Shown here piece by piece: positions 23,035-33,991 of a DNA stretch of 64,000 nt (position 1 is the stretch's first letter; each line of letters starts with the position of its first letter). Under the pieces are notes generated by a model. It did no database searches, had not been told where the DNA came from, and saw nothing but the letters and a program-made list of their open reading frames with translations. Both the position numbers and the translations under genes were made by a program. The DNA is from Xanthoparmelia taractica (lineage: Eukaryota; Ascomycota; Lecanoromycetes; Lecanorales; Parmeliaceae). The stretch spans positions 40,063-104,062 of the forward strand of contig JANQBS010000143.1 in assembly GCA_033085395.1 (NCBI GenBank), read 5' to 3'.

Positions 23035-23997
23035 ATCTGGATTCTGCCTGATGCTGTCAACCGTGGATGCGACTTCCTCGAGGCTTTGGGAATGGAGATT
23101 TGGCAAGGCTTCAAATGAGGCAGTCTGCGCTGGATATAATAATAGTTATGGCAAAGATTTAGGGAGCGTAGGCGTGCGAGAGATCGCAAACACAAGCGAA
23201 GATTACTAGGCCACTTATGTTGTGCATCCCTATTTGCAAAATCCATCTGAGCCTTACTGCCCGTTGCATGGGGTGCGTGTGTACTCCTGCATTGACGTCG
23301 TCTCTACCAGGGATTATTGTATTCCGCACTACCTATTCATAGTACGTATAATTACCCAGAGCCTACAAGGAAGCTCAGGTGACTTTCGCTCTACGAAACT
23401 CACCTCGATTTGGTAGCAATGATGACCCAGCAGATTCGGAAACGTATTGGCCGTAAGACTCTATAGATCTGCTGCGTAGCGAAGAACATGGGAACCCATT
23501 ATTATGGTTACACAGACTCGGCGCAGCGCCACTATGTCTTTTGTGTAACCCAGGTAAACAAACAGCAGAATAGATTACGATCTGTCTAGTGCCGTACCGA
23601 ATGGTATTCTCGCATTTGCCTCGCCTATGTTTCGCACATCTCGCTTTTCATATGCGCAAAGACCCCCGCTTCGCCTGGTGATTTCGCATATTTTGCTCTT
23701 GAATATTTCGGAAGCAAGATTAACCGAATGTCCCAAATGCAGCCTTGTCTCTAACAAACGGGGCGTCTCCCAAATGATACCCTGGCTGACACCGCGCCTT
23801 ATCATTGCTTCTGTCTCATTGGTCCAGTACCTGCTCCATTATCATATATCTGCGTAGTTTTCGCTTACAGTTTCAGCCTACTTTTGTGACTTATTTCAGG
23901 ACATCGACTTGCCATATATCCTTCCTCCCCGTCGTCATGTCCCTCGTACTATTCAACGCTCTTAGACGTTACTCGACTCTCCCTCAACCTCCATACC
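23035..23997. other. Divergent promoter region between the Zn-ankyrin and NLR genes
   Basis: This interval may include a 12-nt first coding exon of the minus-strand gene (ATG at 23269) and an in-frame extension at 23035-23124. No other gene is seen. Confidence 0.4.
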
Positions 23998-26900
23998 ATG
24001 TTTGCTCCGAGAACGGGTGACTTATCACCCATCCAGGCTAAAGCGAACGCCGCTGTTGTGTAAGAATCAGCTATCTTTCTCGTTCTCTTACTCACTCGCG
24101 GATAGTATCATCTTCGTGTACGGTCTCTATAGTCAGCCTCCCAACCGTTGGGACAGCATCAGCAACCTTCAATGGTGTAGAGAACGAATTCCAGCGCAGC
24201 ATACCGAGGCTCATATTATGGCCTACGGATACGAGGATCTGAACATGCAGACTTCTCCGATAGGTGTGGTCGACAAGGCAGCCAGAGAACTCCTGTCCGA
24301 GCTAGATGGATCCAAAATGGCTGAACTCACGTCGTCATATAATCACTCGAGCGAGCTTGAAGATCCCAGCAGCCCGGATCCTGCATTGCCTGTACTCTTC
24401 ATCTGTCGGGGCTTTGCCGGTTTGGTAGTCAAGAGGGTATTTTGATGAACGTCATATACGCACGGTCACCATTCAGCTGATGCTGCGTAGGCATTAATAT
24501 TAGCAAGATCGTACAGTAGTCGTCACTCAATAAGCCAGCGGGTAGCCGGAATAGTCAGTCGTGCCTAAAGGATCGAGGTACTCAAATTGCATGAACTAAT
24601 TCAGTTACAGATGTTTCTGGACACTCCACATAACAATGATGTGCAAGTCCGGGCGGACATGATACAGACTCCAGCAAATCTCAGAGACAGGAACAGTCGA
24701 AATGGGAGAAGGACACAGAAACTGGAACATGGGAAGGACTTAGCCGATATTACCAAAGACTTTGAGCAGCTCTCTTCTTTGTATATGGTCGTCTATTTTT
24801 GCAACGAGGACTGGCTTGAATGTTCGGGAGCTACTGTGAGCAGGCCCCTGATGATGAGTCTTTATCACTTCTTTGACACTCCCTGTTAGATTCTACATTC
24901 CGACTGCTTGTGGCCAATGGTGTCTCTGGATCATCTGCGACGGAACACTAAGGAGAATCACTATATCGTTCCAAGGAGCACATCTGCTCTTCAATCCATG
25001 GCTTATCTCGAACGCGCTGCAGTGGGGATGCGGAGAGGTTCGTTCTTCTCCTTTCGCCCGCCTTCCCTTTCCATATCAGCGCTGGCGATATACTAACGAA
25101 TCCATTTACATTATAACAGCAGCCAGCCGTAAATCGTACCATAAATGCCTCGAAAGCGAACGGGCCACCAAAAGCCTGTACATTAGGGAGAGACTACTCT
25201 CTACGTGTAACTGGGTTTTAGCCCACGACAAGTATCGGGAATGGTCAGCCGCTGACGGACCCGCTTATCTGTGTATTAGTGGTGGTTCTGGTACTGGCAA
25301 ATCAATACTTTCCTCAACGATAGTTGATCAACTCCTGGCATGCCAACACCAAACCGATGTGATCGCCTACTGTTTCCTTGAAGAAGGCCTTGGAAGGGAT
25401 GATTTTGCAAAACATATACTCGAAGTTCTTTTTCGTCATATACAGGAGAATGATGCTGTGCCAGAGTATCTGCTGTATTCGATTCTCCCAGAGATCGAAA
25501 CCATTGATTCTCCGATGTCACGCGAGGCTTTCCAACGCTTGCTTAGAGCTCTTCTTGGGAGGGTTGATTTTCAATCTCGGATTGTACTGGTTCTCGATGG
25601 ATTGGACAAAGATGAGTGGATCAAGTGCGTGGTAATGGACGAAGTCACCCGTCTAAACAGCTCGCGGCACAGGTCAGACCTAATGCGATGTCTTATCTCG
25701 AGCCGAGAGAGCTGCGATTACAAGACACAACGGGGTCAAAGCAGGAACATCAATTTGGACCACGAGCTTGACGTCCAGCGCGACGTGTTGCAGTTCGCAG
25801 AGTCGCGGCTCGCTGAAATGTACCCTACCATCGCTAATGCCAAACCATATTTGACCTCTGTTGCGAAAAAGATATGTCTGCAAGGCCAAGGGAACTTTCT
25901 GTGGGTTGCAGTTGTTCTTGAAAGCCTTCAGTGCGCGGTGCCAGTGGCTGAAAGGGAAAAGGAGATTCAATCGCTGCCTCCAACAATTGACGGTTTTTAT
26001 CAACGAGTGTTACAAAGCATCCCAGCTCAAGAAAAAGAGTTGGTGAAAAGGGCTTTCGCATTGTTGATTGCTGCAAATCGACCTCTGGGGCTACATGAGC
26101 TTACAGAAGCTTTGGCAATCGCACCCGATTCCCATGGACCACCTGGGATTGGAACGTGGGCAAACCGGATCCAGATGTGCAGCCCTTTGATCGTCACCAC
26201 CAAAGATAACACAGTAAGATTTCGGCATTCGAGTGTGAGAAGGCACCTTCTCTCCGCTGATAGGAAAGGTATCTGGGAAATTTCATTGGTTGAAGCGCAC
26301 ACATTTCTCGCACGAGCATGCCTCATGCTGGCGACTCCGGAGAAAGACAAGGACTCACCTTTTCTACTATGGCCACAGGAGATAGAGTGTGTATCAAGTA
26401 TCAAATCTTATGCGTCTACTAATTGGTCGTTTCATTATGGCCTGGCTGAGTCTCGCAGTAAAACACTTGTTGGCGCGCTCCACCACTGGCTCACCATTAC
26501 ACTGCACAATGATTGCGAAGACCTCTTGCTCCCTGAAACGGCGCGATTACACCAAATTGAGACCACGATACTTCGCATAGCCGCTTACCATGGCTTTGCA
26601 TCTCTAACCCAGGTATCCTTAGAGATGGGCGTCAATAAAAATGGCTCATGCGATGCTTGCGACACGCCACTTGCACTGGCGGCAGCCGGAGGTCACTTGG
26701 AGGTGGTTGCCCTTCTAATCCAGCGAGGAGCTTCCGCAGCTGCGAGTTATTCGAGCAGTGGAGAAACGGCGCTGCACCTTGCTGCGGCCAACGGTTCCCA
26801 AGAGATCGTGAAATTGCTTCTGAAGAATGGCGCCAAAGTTGACTCTGATGCAGGCCATTCGGACAGGATGTCACTACATGCTGCCGCTTCTTCCGGGAAC

Positions 26901-27674
26901 GTAGACACCATGAAGATGCTAATGGACTACAACGTAGACTTGAACATTATCATTCCCGACTCTGGAGAGACACCTCTGCACCTCGCTGCATCTCGTGGTC
27001 ATTTACAGACTGTGAAATGGCTTGTTGAAGGTCTTGGCGCGTCGGATGAGGAAATGCAGTTGTACGAGTCGATGGTCCGGCAGCGATACTACCAGACTTG
27101 GACAGAGGACTTACTGGCCGATCCCGGTTCAACTCGATGTTTGTCCTGCGGCACGGAAGCCAAACGCTCTGCTTGGGAGGGTATGAGGCACTTGAAATCT
27201 CTGTGCGGGCGATACGCCGACATCAACATGCGTACTCGAGAAGGGCGTACAGCCCTTCATCTCGCAGCATCTAATGGCCATGTACCCACAGTACGCTTCT
27301 TGCTCCAAACAGGAGCCGACGTCAACCTAGTCGACGATAACGCTTACACGGCACTGCGGCTCGCAGCGGAGAACGGGCACTTGAAGGCGGTAAAACTGCT
27401 GCTGACGGCGGGCGCTGATCTGGGTTCCCACCAGCGCGGCGCAACGCTCAAGAGCGTCACGAACAACGGCCACGACACAGTCGCGAATCTGCTCGCATGG
27501 CATTTCTTCAGTGTGGAAATAATGGGCAAGCCGTGCCAGTGGCCGGTGCTCGCTCTAGCAACTAAGAGCAAGCAGAACACCGTCCGAAATGCTATCCGCA
27601 AGAGTCATCCTCGTGATCACTCGATGCCACGGAGGATTCGGACCAGAGCGTCATCTCCGGACCGAAAAATGTGA
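23998..27674 (+). CDS. NLR-type protein: degenerate alpha/beta hydrolase - NACHT - ankyrin repeats
   Basis: Six reassembled exons (23998-24059, 24106-24436, 24491-24553, 24611-24835, 24890-25037, 25120-27674) give 1127 residues. The N-terminal domain (about 20-245) is a SERAC1/lipase-like alpha/beta hydrolase: IIFVYGLYSQP, AYGYEDLN, VVKRALILARS and FLDTPHNND align in order. The nucleophile elbow reads CRGFAGL, where the family usually has CHSLGGL, so the catalytic Ser is lost. A NACHT-type NTPase follows: Walker A GGSGTGKS at about 331-338 and Walker B RIVLVLDGLDKD. From about 767 to 1085 there are six or more ankyrin repeats (TALHLAAANGSQEIVKLLL, TPLHLAASRGHLQTVKWLV). Fungal proteins of this plan are NOD-like receptors linked to non-self recognition and programmed cell death; its ligand is unknown. 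All introns are 46-82 nt and phases agree. Confidence 0.85.
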
Positions 27675-28323
27675 TCTTTCGTGTTTCTATATCCAAGCGC
27701 CATCAAATTGTTCTCAACGTGAGTTCCCTTGTTCCCTTTCTCACAGCCAGGTCTTCCCCCCGAAGAATATCATGGCATACATCACTTCAAAAGAGCTCGG
27801 TGGTCGAGTCTGTGCTGATTCATCCTGTTTAGTGTTTCTTTACAAGTCAGTGCAGGAGAATTCAACCCTCTCTCTATCTTTAAGTGCTATGTAATGTTGT
27901 AGCATCGCAAGATAGTCATCTACGAGGAAATATATCCATCCGGGTTGGCCTACCTCTGCTGTACATGTGATCGTAGATAAGCGCTCGGCCGCCTGTTGTA
28001 GAGTATCTAGCAAGCGAAGCGAGATTTTTTGCGAGCGAGACAAGCGATGCAAACCACCCCCTCCCCCCCTCCCCCAACTTAGCGACTCACGGCCTACGGA
28101 AAACCCGCCAGCAAGCAATGGCCGCAAGCGTTCAAGCTTGCGAAAAGTTGGCTCCTTGTCTCAGTCCCATTGGGTGTTGCTGCCGCTGCTGCTCCTGTTC
28201 GTATCCAATTTTTTTTCGCACCGATAATACAAAAGGAAGTGATGGAGACATGAGAATCAGCGTGTCTATTCCTTTTCTATGCTATGTGCTAGCTTGCCAC
28301 TTGAGAAGAGAAAAGTATATTTT
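27675..28323. other. Intergenic region
   Basis: This is the 3' flank of the NLR gene and the promoter of the next gene. A poly-C-rich patch lies near 28055-28075. No gene is seen. Confidence 0.45.
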
Positions 28324-28878
28324 ATGGCGCCTTTTTTGCTGCCAAATGCCAACGGCTCTTCTTCCACATCAGCCAATGCGACCTCCGCAAGCGCAGCACC
28401 GCGGGCGGTGCCCTGCCAACCTGTTAATCAGAACCAATGGGGCCCTGACGCCATCTCCAACATTGTATTTGGGCTCGTCATGGTCTTCATTAGCCTTTTT
28501 GCCATCTACCAGACCAGAAAACAGCGGCCTCGAGGATCAAGCGGTGAGTTTGGTGATGAGTGGCAGATGGACGTGAGATCTTGCTGATGTGTTTTGTTGG
28601 TGAAAGCGGATAAGCGCGGGGAGGTTGTTGATGTGGAAGATGAGATGTCTGGATCGAGCTCTTCTTCGGAGAAGACGAGTAAGAGAGAGATCTCTGAGTG
28701 TGTGGGCAAAGAGAACGAGGATAAGGACGAGGATGGTGGAAGTTTTCTGCGACAGGTGGGCGAGTTCACGAGGACAAACACGGATGTGACATTGGTGGAC
28801 GGGAATGAGGAGAGTGGAGAAGTGGCATTGAAAGAGCTGAAATTCGTATCTGTCAATGATCAGGCAGTACCTTCATAG
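28324..28878 (+). CDS. Single-pass membrane protein with acidic cytosolic tail, unknown function
   Basis: Two exons (28324-28543 and 28607-28878; phase 1) give 163 residues. A Ser/Thr/Asn-rich N-terminus with sequons (about 1-40, possibly luminal) precedes one membrane span (about 48-66; ISNIVFGLVMVFISLFAIYQ) and a basic stop-transfer (TRKQRPR). The rest is acidic and Ser-rich (EDEMSGSSSSSEKTSKRE) with likely casein-kinase sites. The intron donor is GTGAGT and the only acceptor that keeps frame is AAG at 28606. From memory similar short proteins with WGPDAISNIVFG are found in related fungi without known function. Confidence 0.65.
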
Positions 28879-31501
28879 GATATTTTGAACAGCGCCTTTG
28901 AGAGAAGGAATTGTTGTCCAGCCGAGCGAGGTTCTCCATTTGGTGAAGATTCCGTTCCGAACCGGACGATGTGGCGAGACTGAGGTATGCATACTGTAAA
29001 ACGGGGCGTTTGTCCACTAAATTAGGACCCCCTATCAGTAGCCAAAATAGCATGATTCCTAATTCCTACACTAGTAAAACTTGTGCTTGATCGGCCTTTT
29101 CCGGTGGTAGCGCTAACGTCCAAAGGCAGTTGCGTGCACCTATGGGTCAAAATCGAGGGCCTAGCGCTTGTTACCCTTTGGTGCACCTGCATAAGTCAAA
29201 GTTGCAAGAGTCTGGTTGCGGCTATACTTGATTTCCACTAATGAATCTCAGTATACTGCCAGATCTGACCCTTCTTCCTTGATCTTTGCTTGTAGCTTAT
29301 CCAAGAGCATACCATGGTGTGGAGGCCGTTGAGAGAGTAAGTCTGCGTTGAGGCAAATGTCCCTTAGGGGTCGCTCCCATTGACAGCCCGAAGCTTAGTC
29401 TCGAGGAGCAAGAAGACTGACGCTTTTCCGAGCGCGAGGAAATCCAGCGGACAAATATTAATCTTTAGGAAAGATGCGGCATTTACTGAGAAAGTTCATC
29501 AGGGGACTTTGCGTTCATCTGGCTCAGGGCCGCATTAGCTATGCAGGCATGAATGACTGGAAGAGAGTACTATAGGTCAGTTGGAATCAGAAAAACCTCG
29601 GCAATGACCAACCCAATCTCTCGGGCTTACAGCAAACCGAATCCTGAGAATTGAAAACCCCACGCTTGTGGGCACCATAGCGCTCGGTGTTGAAAATGCG
29701 GAGAGGAAATACAGAAGAAATCGTAGGAATGGCAGGAATTAGACTTCGCTATGAATGCCCATTACGTACGAGTAGATTGCGGACAACACTTCTGGAGGAA
29801 TTTGTTGATATGCCTTTGGTGTCAACAACCCGGGACCCCGGAATTGTTAAGCGAAACTCTCCAGGTTGGATTGCAATCTACCACGAGCCACCAACACACA
29901 GACCCATTATGCCATCATCCGGGTCCGTAAAGCGACTTTCAAAAACCGGTTGAGCTGATGTAGGTGCGATCTTCCAGCACAGCACAATGACGTGTCCATA
30001 TGGGAAAAGCAACGATGTGAGACAAGACAACAGCTCCGTATAGCCGTCGCGCAATAATTCGCTATGAGTGTAGCGAAAAGTTGGGCGACAGCTACACATC
30101 GAGATACTGCATGCTTGCGGTGAGGGTTAGTGCTTCTCATCTCAACCATCATTGGGGTCTAGTGACTCAAAGACAAAGCGGAGGATGCGACGGCTGGCGC
30201 AAGCTGACTTTTGCCACTATGCTTGAGCGCCGTTGGTGATTCCCCCTCTTCTCCACCCACCTCCGGGTATATGGCCCGTGGGCATGCAATGGGCGGTTGC
30301 ATTACGGGTGGTTGCATAACGGGTGGTTGCACAACGGGCAATAGAAAATATACGAGAGTAACGAGACCATCGTCCTCGGGTACTCGCAGATTCCACTTTG
30401 GATCTTTGCCTGAATCCGCGAGTACCTCACCACATTTAAAGAACACAAAATCGAAAGGCGATGCGCACCTTGAAAATCTGCAATTCAGGTCTGCCTTCAG
30501 CGAAGAGGCAGGGTCAAGAGCTCAGGTAGGGGAATTGGACATGCATCTCTCCGTTGGAGCTTGCGGTCCGCACATAATGCTTTCGCCTCTTGCTGAGATA
30601 GATTGGAGGCATGGATGAATGTTATGGAGTGCATTTGGCAAAAAATAAAGCCGATGATATGCAGCCGTCTCTTGCATGCTAGAACGTGTATTAAACGGCT
30701 CCAACACACCCCAGCAAAGCCAAAATTTTTAGTCCTTCCCCAAACGGCCGATAGCCACGGCTGGCAAGATGTATTTCGCGTGAAATTCCTAATATTTGAT
30801 TCTAGCGCCAGTGGAGCAGAGTTCAGTCGTCGCAAGCATCAATGCATTATTGACACATTTCGACCGGGATCAGTTGAGAATTGTCGCATGAGCTTGCTTT
30901 TAGCTGGTTAGGGGTCTCTAATCCTCCAAGGTGGATTCGCTCTGCGATTCGACGCATTCTCGTCGGAACGTGGCCTGAGCGTTCTCGGGAGTAGGTGGAT
31001 GTGTTCCCTCCGAGACGTCGCCAGCTTCGCGAGGTTCGCATTGTGGGTAGCCTCTAATGTGCGGACAGTGCTTGCCCTCAACTCGTATTCCAACCATGCG
31101 ATCTTACTTCCTCAGTAAACCGCCTCAGCCCTGGGTATCCCATCGGACAGAAGATCCACATAATAGGCACGGCCATTGTCCCTCCGGTCTGCAGCTTCGT
31201 TTAACTGTTTTTCAGAATTGCAAGTCAGTCAGGGTCTTCGACGTCTTCTGGACTTCAGTCTCTTATCTTACCATCCGATCTACCTAGAGTACAATCCTAT
31301 AGGCTCTTCAACGACGACCAGAGGTAAGTCTGCTTTGATCGTGTACAAATCATCTTGGTCGACACTGAACCTAGAAGCCTTGCAACATACCAATTCTAAG
31401 CCGCTCGTCCGCCTCTCACTTCTATCGCAAGCGTACCAAGTAGAAGCGCGCAGTCTCTCGTGTTTAACAAATCCAACGCCGCCGAAAGACTGGAGGAGAA
31501 A
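28879..31501. other. Gene-poor 2.6-kb spacer
   Basis: I find no supportable gene. It contains a 14-nt imperfect inverted repeat (29134-29147 with 29173-29186) and a 15-bp tandem repeat (30291-30335). It looks like decayed or regulatory DNA inside the accessory block. Confidence 0.45.
30291..30335 (+). repeat. 15-bp tandem repeat, three near-identical units
   Basis: The unit is GGGTGGTTGCATAAC with one or two substitutions per copy. It has no obvious coding context. Confidence 0.8.
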
Positions 31502-32780
31502 ATGGCTGGTGGTAGACAGAAACGTCCAGATGGCTTATCTGTGGTAATCATTGGAGGTGGAATAATTGGGTTGTCCACGGCATACTTTCTCTCTAGAGCC
31601 CGTAAGAGCGGACGCTCTATCACGATAGTGGACAATGCTTCCATCTTATATGCTGGGGCATCGGGTAAAGCCAATGGAATTCTCGGGGATTATGGCTTTG
31701 AGCCGGAGGCTGAATCCCTTGGTAAGTTATCCTGGGAGCTGCATCGACAGCTGGCCAGCCTGCACAGAGGCCGAGACACCTGGGGCTATCGAGATGTGAT
31801 AATTTATGGCTTGCATCGTGTAGCGTCCTCGGATACTTTGGCGTTGGGCTTAATGCACCCTCCGTCGGCGCTTCCAACATGGTGCAGGGATCTCGAGAAT
31901 CACCCCAGGGTCTTAATTTCCAGCCGTGAACATGCGGCACGCATGTCAGTATCCCCAGCTAGCCATAAATTGCCCGCGGCTGATTACAGGTAGCAATCCC
32001 GCAGATTTCTGCAGGTTTCTGCAAAAAAGCTGCGAGGAAATGGGTGTTCAAATCCTCTTAGATACCACGATTACAGATGTTGAAATAGACAATGGTTCCT
32101 TACAGACTGTCTCCATCTTATACAACCAGAAGAGAATGACTTTAGAATGCCACAGTCTCATTATTGCCGCTGGTCCTTGGAGCGAGACTGTGCTTAACGG
32201 ACTCTTTCCCGACTCCCGAGTACGTATAACATCCAGCAAGAAGCTCAGCTCCGGGAACTATCTTGTCGTAAAGGTACCGGGATGGGCTGGTGGCCAGGAC
32301 ACAACGGTCTGCCACCAAATATATCTTGACGGCCTTGTCGGACAGAAGGTGGACATCTCAAGTCGGCCTGACGGGACCTTGTATGTTGGGGGGTCTCTTT
32401 CGGCGCAAGAAGGACTCCCGGAGACCACAGCCGATGTCCACCCCCAACCAGACTATGTGCGCAAGATGAAGAGGCTTGTAGAGAGGGTATTTTCCTGCTC
32501 GTCGGAGGATGTGGAGGTCTTGGAGGTTGGTAGAGCATACCGCCCATTTTTGGAACACGGGCGGCCAATTGTCGCTCAAGTACCGCTTGATGAGCTGCTC
32601 GGTATGACGCATCGAAGATCCATTGAGAGAAGGGATCTTGAACGGGGTGGCGTGTACTTGAACGTCGGGCATGGGTGCGATGGGATCACGTTAGGACCCG
32701 GCAGTGGGAAGGTGATGAGCGAGCTCATTGAGGAAGGTCGATCGATGTCGGCGGATATCTCAGGCCTTGGGATCCTGTAA
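31502..32780 (+). CDS. FAD-dependent oxidoreductase of the D-amino-acid-oxidase fold, TDA3-like
   Basis: Two exons (31502-31944 and 31994-32780; intron 49 nt, phase 2) give 409 residues. The N-terminus holds the dinucleotide-binding motif VVIIGGGIIGLSTAYFL with the acidic ribose-binding end ITIVD, followed by ASGKANGILG. The late FAD-contact motif GHGCDGITLGPGSGKVM closes the fold. The block LHRQLASLHRGRDTWGYRD resembles the Tda3 group of DAO-like enzymes from memory; yeast Tda3 affects endosome traffic and its substrate is unclear. No targeting signal is evident. It sits between the two NLR genes and is not part of an obvious operon-like cluster. The acceptor chosen (TAG at 31993) is the only one keeping the frame INPADFCRFLQ. 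Confidence 0.82.
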
Positions 32781-33991
32781 ATATTCGATCTTTCTTCCTC
32801 ATGTACTAGCACTCTGTCAGAAGGCTATGCATGGACCGATCCATACCTACATTCACCTATCCTACCTTGAGCCGTAAAGGTCCACAAGTAGACTCAACAA
32901 CAGGCAAGCGACTTCAATTCTGCGACTTTAATGTTCGGGGGAGAAAGAAAGGCAAAAGGGTTGCTCGTGAGACATGTTCATACAACAGTAGCCTCGTCCC
33001 AGAGTGCCCCCACGCTCATGCCGCCCTGATCCGCGCCATTTCTGACTTGGTTTGGGGCTGAAATCTCGGCGCACCCACCGAGCACTCTACTCAATCAAGA
33101 ACACAAGGGCTGACAATTAGTACGTACGTGTCTCTTCTGTTATCTTGCTCGGGGACATCAGTCATGCGCTTTCATGCCTTACTGGATGTCGGAACTTATC
33201 CCCCGCAAGATCGTTAACATTGCGACACCGGGCTTCACGAAAGAATGTTTCAAAGTCCCTAAGAGCCTGCCACAATCTGTCAATCAGGTGTCGGGCACCC
33301 AGATGTCCCACAGAGAACAGCCAACGACTTGGAGACACGTGAGGAGCAGCATACGTACAACGCCGCAAGATTGCAGTCCTGCCTCAGCGGTAGGCTGCGC
33401 ATGCGACGCATTCAAAACGTACTGTCTAGGGTTTACATGCGTCAAGGAGGCTGTCATACCTCCTTGGGCTTGCTACGCAAGGGTCTCAACAGCGGTCTTT
33501 CGCGAAAACATACGCCATTCGCTCTTGGGAGAAGGCTGCAGAGAAATTCTCATTTAAGGCGGCAGGTTACCGCAAACTTGCTGGGTTAAGGTGCTGAGTG
33601 CAGTTTTTCGAAGCACCTTTTTCATGCAATAGCCTCAACTTATGTCTGACTGCAGAATCTAGCCTGATAAGCAGCACCACACGGTGATCAGTGGTACCCA
33701 AGAGGCTTCTTCCTCTGAACAGTGATGATTTGTTTGAAACTCTCAAGGACGCTTCTTGCCTTAAAGTACTGCAGGTCTTTGCCCTATATTCGTAACGCCT
33801 ATGCATTTCCTTTCGAGATATGAGCCCGACGAATCCTCCAAATTTCTTACTCTACGGTCCTTCCGTAGATCTTTCACCCAAGTCTGTTTCAATCCATACT
33901 TGTGTGGGAAGCTTAGCAACGGTTTCCAAGCATAACAGTTTCAATTGTGCCCTGACACTAATATAAATACAAGCAGAGAGGTTCCAGTACT
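32781..33991. promoter_or_regulatory. Spacer with TATA box just upstream of the NB-ARC gene
   Basis: No gene is supported here. TATAAAT at 33962-33968 lies only 24 nt before the ATG at 33992, so either the leader is extremely short or translation starts further in. The 127-codon frame at 33174-33557 has no protein-like features. Confidence 0.35.
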
